Shown: positions 7,442 through 16,370, counted from the stretch's first letter. The stretch: 64,000 bases of DNA from an uncultured Lachnospiraceae bacterium (GCA_947652925.1 CANTEW010000001.1:108406-172405), one strand, 5' to 3'. Numbers and translations are program-made. Notes: generated by a model from the letters alone, not told the origin.

Positions 7442-8800
7442 ATGCAGATCATTATTGTGGGGTGCGGGAAGGTCGGCACAGCCCTGGCAGCAAAATTAAG
7501 TGTGGAAGACCATAACATCACGGTCATCGACACAGACAGCAATGTCGTACAGACCGTAGCAAACACTTACGACGTGCGGGGCGTCGTGGGCAACGGCGCC
7601 AGCTACAGTGTGCTGACCGAGGCAGAGCTGGAAGATACAGATCTGATCATCGCCGTGACAGAATCAGATGAGATGAACCTGCTCTGCTGTGTCATCGCCA
7701 AGAAAGCCGTAAAATGCCATACGATCGCCCGGGTGCGCGATCCCATCTACCTCCATGAACGTGTATTTTTGAAAGAAGAACTTGGCCTGTCCATGATCAT
7801 CAACCCGGAATTTGCAGCGGCTATGGAGATCTCCAAGCTCCTGTGTTTCCCCAGCGCCATCGAGATCGATACTTTTGCCAAAGGCCGGGTGGAGATGCTC
7901 CGGCTGCGGATCGGCAGCGGCTGTATCCTGGATGGGGTCGCCCTGAAGAACATCCCTTCCACCCTGGGCTGCGATGTCCTGATCTGCGCCGTAGAGAGGG
8001 GTGCTGACGTCACCATACCATCCGGGGATTTTATCCTGCGCGAAGGGGATACGCTGTCCATGGCCGCCTCACATAAGAACGCCGCCGCTTTCTTCAAGAA
8101 GATCGGACTGAACACCCATCAGGTAAAAAACACCATGATCATCGGCGGGGGGCAGATCGCCGTCTATCTGGCTAATATCCTGCAAAAAATGGGCATCATG
8201 GTAAAGATCATCGAGATCAACGAAAAACGGTGCGAAGTCTTATGCGATCTGCTGCCCAAAGCCGTTGTGATCTGTGCGGACGGCAGCGACGAGGAAGTAC
8301 TGAGCGAAGAGCGAATCGACCAGATGGATTCTGTGGTGACCCTGACCGGGATCGATGAAGAGAATATCATCCTCTCTCTTTATGCAAAGACCAAGGTAAA
8401 AGTAAAATCTGTCACGAAGATCAACCGTCTCCAGCTCAATGACGTGATCCGCTCCCTGGATCTAGACAGCGTGATCTACCCGAAACATCTGACTGCCGAA
8501 ATGATCTTGCAGTATGTAAGGGCCACACAGAATTCCATCGGGAGCAATGTGGAGACATTATACAAACTGGTCAATGATAACGTAGAAGCACTGGAATTCC
8601 ACATACAGCAAAACTCTAAAGTCACAAATATCAGCCTGCAGGAACTGAAGATCCGCAAAAACGTGCTGGTCGCCTGTATCAGCAGGAACGACCAGGTGAT
8701 CATCCCCAGAGGGCAGGACCGTATCCTCCCCGGGGACAGCGTGATCGTGGTCACCACCTGCAGTGGTCTGACTGACGTAGAAGACATACTCTGTCCGTAG
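7442..8800 (+). CDS. trkA: TrkA, potassium uptake regulatory subunit
   Basis: A 452-aa cytosolic NAD(H)/ATP-binding subunit that gates the TrkH potassium channel. Two tandem RCK modules are visible: Rossmann loops GCGKVG (residue 7) and GGGQIA (~230), each followed by a TrkA-C domain. The internal duplication and length match full-length TrkA, not the half-size KtrA. Start 7442 gives the canonical MQIIIVGCG and has GAGGTG 12 bp upstream; a GTG at 7427 is inside that site. trkH follows after 16 bp, so both genes form one operon from the promoter at 7338-7365. Confidence 0.93.
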   Translation: MQIIIVGCGKVGTALAAKLSVEDHNITVIDTDSNVVQTVANTYDVRGVVGNGASYSVLTEAELEDTDLIIAVTESDEMNLLCCVIAKKAVKCHTIARVRDPIYLHERVFLKEELGLSMIINPEFAAAMEISKLLCFPSAIEIDTFAKGRVEMLRLRIGSGCILDGVALKNIPSTLGCDVLICAVERGADVTIPSGDFILREGDTLSMAASHKNAAAFFKKIGLNTHQVKNTMIIGGGQIAVYLANILQKMGIMVKIIEINEKRCEVLCDLLPKAVVICADGSDEEVLSEERIDQMDSVVTLTGIDEENIILSLYAKTKVKVKSVTKINRLQLNDVIRSLDLDSVIYPKHLTAEMILQYVRATQNSIGSNVETLYKLVNDNVEALEFHIQQNSKVTNISLQELKIRKNVLVACISRNDQVIIPRGQDRILPGDSVIVVTTCSGLTDVEDILCP

Positions 8801-8816
8801 AGGTATACATAAGATC

Positions 8817-10256
8817 ATGAATTATTCAATGCTCATTTATATTCTCGGATCCGTCCTCAAGATCGAGGGGATCTTCCTGGCGCTCCCCAGCATGGTGGCT
8901 CTCTATTACCAGGAGAAGAGCCTGGGGGCGTTTTTGGCGACCATGGCCTTCTGCCTGGCCGTCGGCTTCGGATGCACCTGGAAAAAACCAGACAACACCG
9001 TGTTTTACTCAAAAGAGGGATTCCTGGCCGTCTCTCTGAGCTGGGTACTGCTCAGCCTCACCGGCTGCATCCCATTCGTTGTCAGCGGGGACATCCCCTC
9101 CTTTACAGACGCGCTCTTTGAGACAGTCTCCGGTTTCACCACCACCGGAGCCAGTATACTGAGCGACGTGGAAGCTCTGTCAAAAAGCGGGCTCTTCTGG
9201 CGCAGTTTTACCCATTGGCTAGGCGGCATGGGAGTCCTTGTGTTCATCCTGGCTGTCCTGCCCATGGCGGGCGGGCGGCACATGTACCTGATGAAAGCGG
9301 AAAGCCCCGGGCCTTCCGTCAGCAAACTGGTCCCCAGGGTGAACCAGACAGCCCGTATCCTCTATGCCATATATTTCGTCATGACCATGGCAGAGATCAT
9401 CCTGCTCCTCATCGGAGGGATGCCCCTCTTCGATGCGGTCACACTCTCCATGGGCACCGCAGGGACCGGCGGATTCGGGATACGCAACGACAGCATGGGG
9501 TCTTACACTCCCTATATGCAGAATGTGGCCACGATCTTCATGCTCCTCTTTGGTGTAAACTTTAATATTTATTATCTTTATCTGTGCAAAAAATGGAAAC
9601 AGGCCCTGCGCTCCGAAGAGGTGAAGATGTATTTTGGCATCATCGCGGCCGCTGTCCTGCTGATCACCTACAATGTGCGAGATCTCTTCCCCAGCATCCT
9701 GAACGCTTTCCAGCAGGCCGCTTTCCAGGTCGCCTCGATCATGACCAGCACCGGCTATTCCACAACGGATTTCGGCAAATGGCCGGTCTTCTCTCAGACC
9801 ATCCTCACAGTGCTGATGTTCATCGGCGCCTGCGCAGGGAGTACGGGCGGCGGTATCAAGGTATCCAGGGTCCTAATCATGATCAAGAACGTAAAGAAAG
9901 AACTCCACACGATCGTCCACCCCAGAGCGCGGATGAAGATCAAGATGGACGATCACATGGTAGAAGAAGATACCCTCCGCTCCGTCAACGTATTCATCGG
10001 ATGTTACCTCCTGATCTACGCCGTATCCATGCTGTGCATCAGCCTGGATGACTTTGACTTTACCACGAATTTCACCGCCATCGCCGCCCTGATCAACAAC
10101 ATCGGGCCGGGTCTGGGCGAGGTGGGTCCAGCGGGGAACTTCGGCGGCTATTCGATCTTTTCAAAATACGTCATGATGTTCGATATGCTGGTGGGGAGAC
10201 TTGAGATCTTCCCCATGATGGCGCTGTTCCTGCCGGCAACATGGCGCAGACGATAA
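8817..10256 (+). CDS. trkH: TrkH, potassium transporter membrane subunit
   Basis: A 479-aa polytopic membrane protein forming the K+ pathway partnered by TrkA. The four selectivity-filter loops can be read: SGFTTTGAS (~103), GTAGTGGFG (~217), STGYSTTDF (~318) and NNIGPGLGEVGP (~425). The C-terminus ends LEIFPMMALFLPATWRRR, typical of the family. It is the distal gene of the trkAH operon, ended by the hairpin at 10255-10305. Transport specificity (K+) follows from the family; whether H+ or Na+ is coupled cannot be told. Confidence 0.94.
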   Translation: MNYSMLIYILGSVLKIEGIFLALPSMVALYYQEKSLGAFLATMAFCLAVGFGCTWKKPDNTVFYSKEGFLAVSLSWVLLSLTGCIPFVVSGDIPSFTDALFETVSGFTTTGASILSDVEALSKSGLFWRSFTHWLGGMGVLVFILAVLPMAGGRHMYLMKAESPGPSVSKLVPRVNQTARILYAIYFVMTMAEIILLLIGGMPLFDAVTLSMGTAGTGGFGIRNDSMGSYTPYMQNVATIFMLLFGVNFNIYYLYLCKKWKQALRSEEVKMYFGIIAAAVLLITYNVRDLFPSILNAFQQAAFQVASIMTSTGYSTTDFGKWPVFSQTILTVLMFIGACAGSTGGGIKVSRVLIMIKNVKKELHTIVHPRARMKIKMDDHMVEEDTLRSVNVFIGCYLLIYAVSMLCISLDDFDFTTNFTAIAALINNIGPGLGEVGPAGNFGGYSIFSKYVMMFDMLVGRLEIFPMMALFLPATWRRR

Positions 10257-10305
10257 AAAAACACGGTATTGTCCACAAGGATAAGATGGGCAGTACCGTG
10301 TTTTT
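10255..10305. terminator. Bidirectional terminator between trkH and hemolysin III gene
   Basis: AAAAAACACGGTA pairs with TACCGTGTTTTT around a 25-nt loop. The A/T tracts on both sides let it end trkAH rightward and the hemolysin III gene leftward. Confidence 0.8.
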
Positions 10306-10329
10306 ATCGTCCCGTACAGATCCGACGCG

Positions 10330-10992
10330 TCAGACAGGCATGGGACATACGAAGAAATACATGACCACAAAATGGCAGGCGCTGCCCAGCATGACAAAAA
10401 CATGGAAGATCTCATGGGACCCAAAATATTTATGACGCTGGTCAAAGATAGGGAGTTTCAGCCCATAGATCACACCGCCGACGGTATAGATCACACCGCC
10501 GGCCAAAAGCCAGACGAACCCCGCCGCGGGCAATGCATGGATGATGGGGACAAAAGCCAGCACACACAGCCATCCCATCCCGATATAGAGTACGCTGGAT
10601 ACCCATTTTGGACAGGTAATCCACAACGCTTTCAGCAAGATCCCGAACAGCGCGATCCCCCAGACCAACGCGCACAGCGCGTACCCAAGACGGCCGTGCA
10701 GGACGATCAGGCAGACGGGCGTATAACTCCCCGCGATCATCACACTGATCATCATATGATCCATCTTCCGCAGACGGCGGTTGACCTTTTCTGTGGAATC
10801 AACTGAATGATAGACCGCACTGGAGAAATAAAGCAAGATCATCGTCAAGATAAAAACAGCCAGCGCAAAAACATGGATGACGCCCGGCTCCCGCGCCGCC
10901 TTCAACAGCAGAGGTACGGCGCCCACGATCGCCAGCAGCATAGCCACGCCATGCGTGAGCGCGCTCACAGGGTCTTTTAATCTTAAAGTCAT
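10330..10992 (-). CDS. Hemolysin III / PAQR family membrane protein
   Basis: A 220-aa seven-helix membrane protein of the YplQ/hemolysin III (PAQR) family. The metal-site signature is seen as SAVYHS in the second segment and HEIFHVFVMLGSACHF at the end, which supply the Ser/His/His/His ligand set of the superfamily. The family has been linked to membrane-lipid homeostasis; the haemolysin label is historical. The start at 10992 is supported by GGGAGGT 8 bp upstream; a longer upstream frame has no family similarity. It is convergent with trkH across a shared terminator. Confidence 0.88.
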   Translation of the reverse strand: MTLRLKDPVSALTHGVAMLLAIVGAVPLLLKAAREPGVIHVFALAVFILTMILLYFSSAVYHSVDSTEKVNRRLRKMDHMMISVMIAGSYTPVCLIVLHGRLGYALCALVWGIALFGILLKALWITCPKWVSSVLYIGMGWLCVLAFVPIIHALPAAGFVWLLAGGVIYTVGGVIYGLKLPIFDQRHKYFGSHEIFHVFVMLGSACHFVVMYFFVCPMPV

Positions 10993-11169
10993 AATACACA
11001 CCTCCCAAGATTGTGTCATATAGTTTTTAATACTATATGTGATATATATGATCACTATACCACATTTTTCGCAAAATGCAACCCTTTTTGCCGTATTTTT
11101 TTTACTCCATTTACCAATACTATTCCCACAAGATCCAATTGTTTTTTTAACCAAAGGAGGAAAGTTAAG

Positions 11170-11715
11170 ATGAAGGCAACAGGAATCGTCCGCAGGATCG
11201 ACGACCTGGGACGCGTGGTCATCCCGAAAGAGATCCGCAGGACATTGCGCATCAAAGAAGGTACACCTCTTGAGATCTTCACAGACAGAGAGGGTGAGAT
11301 TATATTAAAAAAATATTCCCCGATCGGGGAATTGAGCATTTTTGCAAAAGAATATGCAGAAGCACTGAGCCAGACGACAGGATGTCTGGCTTGTATCACG
11401 GATCACGACCAGGTGGTCTCCGCCGCCGGCCCGGCCCACAAAGAATACACCGGAAGGGCGATCAGCCGGGATCTGGAGGAACTGATCAGCAACCGCACGA
11501 TCCATAAAGGCAACGATGAGAAAGAAAGATCCATCCCTCTCACCGAAGGCCAGGGAGAACTCCCCAACCTGCAGGTGATCTGGCCCATCATATGCGCAGG
11601 CGACACCATCGGCTCCGTGATCTTAGTGGGCGAAGCGGGACAGGTCATGGGTGAAGCCGAGCAGAAGCTGGTACAGACAGCGGCAGGTTTCCTGGGGAGA
11701 CAGATGGAACAATGA
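11170..11715 (+). CDS. spoVT: SpoVT/AbrB-type transition regulator
   Basis: A 181-aa DNA-binding protein with an N-terminal AbrB swapped-hairpin domain (GIVRRIDDLGRVVIPKEIRR, residues 4-23) and a GAF-like C-terminal domain (~56-178). This two-domain plan is that of SpoVT, which in Bacillus tunes sigma-G genes in the forespore, and not of the short AbrB. The start at 11170 has AAAGGAGG 9 bp upstream. Its stop codon directly abuts the stop of the convergent VanY-type gene, with no intergenic base. Confidence 0.85.
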   Translation: MKATGIVRRIDDLGRVVIPKEIRRTLRIKEGTPLEIFTDREGEIILKKYSPIGELSIFAKEYAEALSQTTGCLACITDHDQVVSAAGPAHKEYTGRAISRDLEELISNRTIHKGNDEKERSIPLTEGQGELPNLQVIWPIICAGDTIGSVILVGEAGQVMGEAEQKLVQTAAGFLGRQMEQ

Positions 11716-12258
11716 TCAGAGACTGTGGTACTCTTCCAGAGTCAGGTCCGTCAAAGACAGATACAGCGCCAATGTTTTGGTAACATACCGGATATGCCAG
11801 GGCTCCCAGGCATATCCGGTCATCTTTTCTTTTCCTTTCGGATAGCGCAGGATAAATCCGTACATAGGACCGTAACTTGCCAGGAACCTGCCCTCTTCTG
11901 TCTCGGCAAAAGACTCCTCAAGCTCAAACTTAAGATCCGGGCAGGAGACATCCAGCGCCAGCCCCGTCTGATGCTCGCTGCACCCGGGCGGAGCCACATA
12001 GCCGCTGCTGCTCTGGCTGCAGATCTCAGCCTGGCGTTCATAGGAACGATACCCGGATACACCGTAAAGGCACAGTCCCGCATGCTGCGCCCGGTCGAAT
12101 AACTCTTCCGCCGCCCGGGCAGCCCGGGCGCGGAGAAGACGTTTCGGGTCACCGGGAGGCGCACAGAAAGGGATCTGCGGTGTCTCAAGATCTGTGGGGA
12201 CAAACCCCGGCTCAAGGGGATATTCACAGTTGACCAGTCGGATATACGATGATAGCAA
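11716..12258 (-). CDS. VanY/DacB-type D,D-carboxypeptidase (M15B)
   Basis: A 180-aa zinc peptidase of the M15B family, which removes the terminal D-Ala from peptidoglycan stem peptides. The motifs are SGYRSYERQ (~68), SEHQTGLALD (~95, with His and Asp zinc ligands) and EPWHIRY (~155, third ligand His). The start is a TTG at 12258, supported by AGGAGG 7 bp upstream. No signal peptide or membrane anchor is visible, which is unusual for an enzyme of cell-wall substrates; a short cytosolic or forespore-compartment role is possible. It lies between spoVT and pncB in opposite and same orientation respectively. Confidence 0.82.
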   Translation of the reverse strand: MLSSYIRLVNCEYPLEPGFVPTDLETPQIPFCAPPGDPKRLLRARAARAAEELFDRAQHAGLCLYGVSGYRSYERQAEICSQSSSGYVAPPGCSEHQTGLALDVSCPDLKFELEESFAETEEGRFLASYGPMYGFILRYPKGKEKMTGYAWEPWHIRYVTKTLALYLSLTDLTLEEYHSL

Positions 12259-12323
12259 AGAAAAACCTCCTGCAGATGATATGACGCTTTCATCTTATGA
12301 CGATCCGGCTGGTTTTATGCCTT

Positions 12324-13796
12324 CTATACGCTCCGCTCTTCCTGCTCTGCTCCCATCTCATCCAACAGACGTTTTTTGATATCGTAGAGCTTCTGGGACA
12401 GATCCACGTACACTTCCTGGGGGTTCACCAGACGGCGGGACTCATCCCACAGGGTATCCAGCTCCTTCTTGCAGATCTTTTGGAGTTCCATGACGGAAGG
12501 CGACGTGTAGACACAGACCCCTTTTTTGAATACTGGGACCAGGAGTTCCCGCAGGATATAATCCCCGCCCCGTATCTTCGTCCGTTTCCAGGTGTCGATG
12601 GGGTCGAAGATCGTCATCGGCTCATCCGGATCGAACTGCTCATCTGCCAGACAGATCAGATCGGCCTTGATCTTCCCGTTATTTTTATTATAGATCCTGT
12701 AGACCGTCTTGTCTCCCGGGTTGGTGACCTTCTCCGTATTCTCAGACAGCTTGATCTTCGGTGTGAGACCATCCCCGCCCTTCTCCCGGATAGCCGCCAG
12801 CTTATAGACACCGCCGAACGCCGGGTTTCCCTTGGATGTGATCAGGTTCGTACCCACTCCCCAGGAATTGATCTTCGCCTGCTGGGTCTTCAGACTGTAG
12901 ATCAGATCCTCATCCAGATCGCTGGAAGCGGAGATCACCGCATCCGGAAAGCCCGCGTCGCAGAGCATCTGATACGCCTGCTTCGAGAGATACGCCAGAT
13001 CACCGCTGTCCAGCCGTATACCATATCTCCTCAGACGGATCCCCTGCTCCCGCATCTCCTGGAAGACACGGATGGCGTTCGGGACACCCGACCTTAACGT
13101 ATCATACGTGTCCACCAGAAGGATACAGGCGTTCGGATACAACTTTGCATAGGCTTTAAAAGCCGTATACTCATCAGGAAAACTCATGATCCAGCTGTGG
13201 GCATGGGTGCCCAGTACAGGAATGTCAAACATTTTTCCGGCCAGTACGTTGGATGTGCCGATACATCCCCCGATCACTGCTGCCCTGGCCCCATAGATCC
13301 CCGCATCCGGCCCCTGCGCCCGTCTCAGGCCAAATTCCATCACACCGTCTCCCCTGGCGGCGTACACGATCCGTGAAGCCTTCGTAGCGATCAGGCTCTG
13401 GTGGTTGATGATATTGAGTATCGCCGTCTCTATGAGCTGCGCCTCTATCACCGGCGCGATAATCTTCAGCATGGGCTCCCTGGGGAATATGACCGTCCCC
13501 TCCGGGATGGCGTAGATATCCCCGCTGAAATGAAGATCACCCAGATACTCCAGGAAATCCTCCTCGAACATATCCAGGGACCGCAGATAACTGATATCTT
13601 CCGAAGTAAAGGTGAGTCTTTCTATATAATGGATCACCTGCTCCAGACCTGCCATGATCGCATAACTCCCATGGAACGGGTTGTCCCGGTAGAACACATC
13701 GAAGATGACTGTCTGGTCCGTTGGCTCTTTAAAATATCCCTGCATCATGGTCAGTTCATACAGATCCGTAAGCAGGGTCAGATTGTTGGCTCTCAT
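12324..13796 (-). CDS. pncB: Nicotinate phosphoribosyltransferase
   Basis: A 490-aa enzyme of the Preiss-Handler NAD salvage route, converting nicotinate and PRPP (with ATP) to nicotinate mononucleotide. Conserved stretches include TDLYELTMMQGYF at the N-terminus, GTHAHSWIMSFPDEY, LLVDTYDTL, IRLDSGDLAYLS and SSDLDEDLI, ordered as in the family. An AAAAGGAGC site precedes the ATG at 13796. A good promoter (14003-14031) lies about 200 bp upstream, leaving a long leader containing a 29-codon ORF. Confidence 0.93.
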   Translation of the reverse strand: MRANNLTLLTDLYELTMMQGYFKEPTDQTVIFDVFYRDNPFHGSYAIMAGLEQVIHYIERLTFTSEDISYLRSLDMFEEDFLEYLGDLHFSGDIYAIPEGTVIFPREPMLKIIAPVIEAQLIETAILNIINHQSLIATKASRIVYAARGDGVMEFGLRRAQGPDAGIYGARAAVIGGCIGTSNVLAGKMFDIPVLGTHAHSWIMSFPDEYTAFKAYAKLYPNACILLVDTYDTLRSGVPNAIRVFQEMREQGIRLRRYGIRLDSGDLAYLSKQAYQMLCDAGFPDAVISASSDLDEDLIYSLKTQQAKINSWGVGTNLITSKGNPAFGGVYKLAAIREKGGDGLTPKIKLSENTEKVTNPGDKTVYRIYNKNNGKIKADLICLADEQFDPDEPMTIFDPIDTWKRTKIRGGDYILRELLVPVFKKGVCVYTSPSVMELQKICKKELDTLWDESRRLVNPQEVYVDLSQKLYDIKKRLLDEMGAEQEERSV

Positions 13797-13868
13797 AAAT
13801 ATGCTCCTTTTTTATAACAGTTTGGCCGTGTTTGACCGTATCATACAAAAAGGCACCGAAAATACTGC

Positions 13869-13958
13869 TCATCCTTTCATATGATCGATCTTTGTGAGAT
13901 CTGCGCCTGAAATATCCAACAATGCTTTTAAAGACGCATCCCTTTTTTCAGTCTGCAC
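13869..13958 (-). CDS. Possible 29-aa leader peptide upstream of pncB
   Basis: A GTG-initiated frame of 29 codons (MQTEKRDASLKALL... ending HMKG) has GGAGGTGG 6-10 bp upstream and lies inside the pncB transcript leader. It is hydrophilic and amphipathic, without a signal or membrane segment. It could be a small protein or a regulatory leader ORF. Evidence is only the ribosome binding site, location and intact frame. Confidence 0.35.
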   Translation of the reverse strand: MQTEKRDASLKALLDISGADLTKIDHMKG

Positions 13959-14002
13959 ATGACCACCTCCATCATAAGTATCTGCCTTTATCAGTTATCT
14001 AC

Positions 14003-14031
14003 ATTATAGCGGCGATCGCAGAGTGTGTAAA
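14003..14031 (-). promoter_or_regulatory. Sigma-A promoter of pncB
   Basis: On the reverse strand TTTACA (14031-14026) and a perfect TATAAT (14008-14003) are separated by exactly 17 nt. Transcription would start near 13996, about 200 nt before pncB. Confidence 0.75.
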
Positions 14032-14135
14032 GCCGCATTTTCTTATCCAAATGCTGATCATAGGGCTATAGATCCTCTTGTGATCCCACATGGATCCCAT
14101 TATGATATGATCTGTAAAATATTACGATCGACCTA

Positions 14136-14296
14136 GTGTATCGACAAGCTGATTTCTGTGATAAAGTGTGCCGGATATTTCGTCACTCTGCAAAGCGGAG
14201 GAATGAGGCGTAGCGGTGGCTACGGCGATCAAGGACAACGCGGCAGATGGCAAAATAGGCGGTACAATTGATACAGAAGTCAACTTGTCGATACAC
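14136..14296. mobile_element. 161-bp MITE related to the IS630 copy (copy 1)
   Basis: The element begins GTGTATCGACAAG and ends with the inverted copy CTTGTCGATACAC; the terminal inverted repeats of about 24 bp (with ACAGAA inner ends) flank non-coding DNA. TA dinucleotides adjoin both ends (14134-14135, 14297-14298), the target duplication of IS630/Tc1-type transposons. The ends match those of the IS630 element at 39579-40844, so that transposase could mobilise it. A longer sister copy is at 51119-51330. Confidence 0.85.
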
Positions 14297-14357
14297 TAGT
14301 CATGCCTTTGTGCTATAATAAAAACAGATCCTATAAAGAAAGGAGGTCTCTCTTACA

Positions 14358-14789
14358 ATGACACGCTCCCATCTTCTGGGGGCCCTACAGGCTGCCATCT
14401 CCACGGATGAATGGGATGCCATCACAAATGACACCTCATACCCGATCAGCAACTTTAACCGCAGCGTATTGTCAGAACTGCAGCACGCAGTCAGCGACGA
14501 TAAAGCATTGCCGGAGGATAGCGTCTCCGGTCTCCATATGGTACTGAAAAAATTCCTTGGAGAACACTTGACAGACAAGCCTGCGAGCTGGAAATGGATA
14601 CTCATTTCCTGTATCTATCTCACGTTTATAGCCGAACGCCCCATGCACCCCCTGGACGTGGCAGGTATCAAGGTCACCACGGAAAACGGTAAGACCGTGT
14701 ATAAATGCCCCTTAAAGTCCGCCGGGAATGATACCACCTGCCACTACTGCGTCTGTGTGCGTATGTCCGATCACGAGATCACAAAATAA
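14358..14789 (+). CDS. Small protein resembling UPF0305/DUF2115
   Basis: A 143-aa cytosolic protein. Its C-terminal part, HPLDVAGIKV...YKCPLK...CHYCVC, resembles the C-terminal signature of the UPF0305/DUF2115 family known mostly from methanogenic archaea (HP..p.G.kV, CPvK, C..C), from memory of that family. The Cys cluster could bind a metal. The N-terminal half (residues 1-75) is helical without recognisable motifs. An AAGGAGG site precedes the start. A TA-flanked MITE lies 60 bp upstream and a structured repeat begins 2 bp after the stop. Function unknown. Confidence 0.6.
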   Translation: MTRSHLLGALQAAISTDEWDAITNDTSYPISNFNRSVLSELQHAVSDDKALPEDSVSGLHMVLKKFLGEHLTDKPASWKWILISCIYLTFIAERPMHPLDVAGIKVTTENGKTVYKCPLKSAGNDTTCHYCVCVRMSDHEITK

Positions 14790-14790
14790 A

Positions 14791-14960
14791 CGGACATGTC
14801 GCCTGACGGCGACATCACCATGAATGAAAGTCAGCTGCTCCGTGCCTTCGGCACTCCCACAGCTGCCAGGTGTATTCATGATCCGGGCTATCGCCCTACT
14901 CATTCATACACCTTAGCCCGTCAAACGTCTGAATGTCTGGCCAAGCAAGCTTGCCCATCC
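14791..14960 (+). repeat. Structured dispersed repeat, copy R2 (3' truncated)
   Basis: This copy starts 2 bp after the DUF2115-like stop codon. It has hairpins GTCGCC/GGCGAC, GTGCC/GGCAC, AGGTGTAT/ATACACCT with inner GGGC/GCCC, and CAAGC-aa-GCTTG. Several stems differ from R1 and R3 by paired substitutions. The terminal 3' hairpin is missing; the sequence runs instead into the end of the convergent methyltransferase gene at 14963. Confidence 0.8.
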
Positions 14961-14962
14961 AC

Positions 14963-15526
14963 TCACCCTTTAAAAATAAACACAGGCGTAGGCGGGTGGT
15001 TTCCCCGGTTATGATACTCCTGTACGATAACAGTATAAAGACAGGCGTCCAATCTCTGCAGATATGCAAGGACGCTCTCTTTTTCTCCAGATCCCGTATC
15101 ACCCCCACTGTAGAGACAGATCCCCATCACACCGCCCGTCTTGAGAAGGTCGAGCCCCACTCCAATGGCTTTTATCGTAGTATCCGGCCGGGTTGCCAGG
15201 CTGTGGTCCCCACCTGGCAGATAACCACAGTTGAACATGATCCCGTCCACCGTCTCCCGGTCCAGATACTCTCCCATATCCACATGGCTGCCCAAGATCA
15301 GGCTATATCCGCTCTCTATCCCTTCCCCTTTCAAAAGCTGCCGGGTATGTTCCAGCGCCTCTCTCTGTATATCAAAGGCGTATACATGGCCCGTCCCCTC
15401 TGCCAGCCGGCAGAAAAATAATGTATCATGACCGTTCCCCATCGTAGCATCCACATACACCCCCTGTCTGGGAAGATGCAGTTTCATGATCTCATGGCAC
15501 CATGCAGTCGTCGGTATCCTCTCCAT
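14963..15526 (-). CDS. mnmM: Class I methyltransferase, MnmM/YtqB-like
   Basis: A 187-aa Rossmann-fold methyltransferase of the family to which Bacillus YtqB (MnmM) belongs, which methylates nm5(s2)U34 of tRNA to mnm5(s2)U. SAM motif I reads VDATMGNGHDTLFF (~25), then YAFDIQ, MFNCGYLPGGDH (~95) and YSGGDTGS. Start 15526 has GGAGGT 9 bp upstream and gives MERIPTTAWCHE, the family N-terminus. The start overlaps the region directly after the glycosylase stop (1-bp gap), so translation is probably coupled. Confidence 0.8.
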   Translation of the reverse strand: MERIPTTAWCHEIMKLHLPRQGVYVDATMGNGHDTLFFCRLAEGTGHVYAFDIQREALEHTRQLLKGEGIESGYSLILGSHVDMGEYLDRETVDGIMFNCGYLPGGDHSLATRPDTTIKAIGVGLDLLKTGGVMGICLYSGGDTGSGEKESVLAYLQRLDACLYTVIVQEYHNRGNHPPTPVFIFKG

Positions 15527-15527
15527 C

Positions 15528-16022
15528 TCAGACCACCTCCAAGATCTGCGACCAGCTCTGTGCCAATCTCTCCAGGGAATAAGCGGCATTGGCCGGACTG
15601 GTGGAAGGCAGTCCCATGACCTCCATCCCGGTCTGATCTTTTACATATTTATTATAGAGTTTTTCCGCCGTCTTCCCGTTGGCATAGATCCGCGTGACAG
15701 AACTGCCCGCCAACACTTGTGACAGATCGTTAGAGACAACATTCCGGATGCTGCTGTCACTCGATCCGATGATCTCGCAGCTCTGGATCACATCCCAGAC
15801 AGCGATCCCGTTTTTCAAGAGCATCTCTTTCTTCTCCGGGATCGTTCCCGGTACGGGCCACCCTGTCAGCATAGCCAGGAGTTTCCAGAAACGGTTCTGC
15901 GGATGTCCGTAATAGAACTGCATCTCTCTGGACTTTACTGAGGGGAACGTCCCCAAGATCAGGACTTTAGAATTTTTGTCATAAACGGGGGCAAATTCAT
16001 GTTTCTCAAATGTATTCTGCAT
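15528..16022 (-). CDS. DNA-deoxyinosine (hypoxanthine) glycosylase
   Basis: A 164-aa member of the uracil-DNA-glycosylase superfamily, hypoxanthine-DNA glycosylase type. Signatures are LILGTFPSVKSR (~22), FYYGHPQNRFWKLL (~36) and LPSTSPANA near the end. It excises deaminated adenine (hypoxanthine) from DNA in base excision repair. The gene is first in a pair with the MnmM-like methyltransferase. Its ATG at 16022 is preceded by AGGAGT. Confidence 0.85.
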   Translation of the reverse strand: MQNTFEKHEFAPVYDKNSKVLILGTFPSVKSREMQFYYGHPQNRFWKLLAMLTGWPVPGTIPEKKEMLLKNGIAVWDVIQSCEIIGSSDSSIRNVVSNDLSQVLAGSSVTRIYANGKTAEKLYNKYVKDQTGMEVMGLPSTSPANAAYSLERLAQSWSQILEVV

Positions 16023-16050
16023 TTAGGACTCCTTTTTACACACAGGAAAA

Positions 16051-16077
16051 AGCCGCTATCGTCCCCCGATAACGGCT
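16051..16077. terminator. Terminator of the rpsF-ssb-rpsR operon
   Basis: AGCCGCTATCG pairs with CGATAACGGCT across a short C-rich loop, with T-tracts on both strands (TTTTTCC leftward). It lies 17 bp after rpsR and can also insulate the divergent side. Confidence 0.85.
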
Positions 16078-16093
16078 CCTTTTTATCTTCTCA

Positions 16094-16357
16094 TCAATCC
16101 TGGATATACGGCATGATCGCCACATGGCGGGCACGTTTGATCGCTACAGTCAAAGCCCTCTGATGTTTTGCACAGTTCCCTGTGATCCTTCTGGGGAGGA
16201 TCTTCCCTCTCTCAGATACATATCTCTTTAACTTGTTCGCATCTTTGTAGCTGATCCCGTTATTTTCCTTGCCGCAGAATACGCAGACTTTTCTCCTCCT
16301 GCGGCCGCCCCTCTTCTTGTATGGGGAATCTGATCTGTTTCCTCTATCGTAAGCCAT
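16094..16357 (-). CDS. rpsR: Ribosomal protein bS18
   Basis: An 87-aa small-subunit protein that binds with bS6 to the central domain of 16S r[17 protein letters not shown] and [20 protein letters not shown] are diagnostic; the CVFC and downstream Cys pair suggest the zinc-binding (C+) form. The start at 16357 follows GGAGGTAAACC. It is last of the conserved rpsF-ssb-rpsR operon. Confidence 0.97.
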   Translation of the reverse strand: MAYDRGNRSDSPYKKRGGRRRRKVCVFCGKENNGISYKDANKLKRYVSERGKILPRRITGNCAKHQRALTVAIKRARHVAIMPYIQD

Positions 16358-16370
16358 TGGTTTACCTCCT

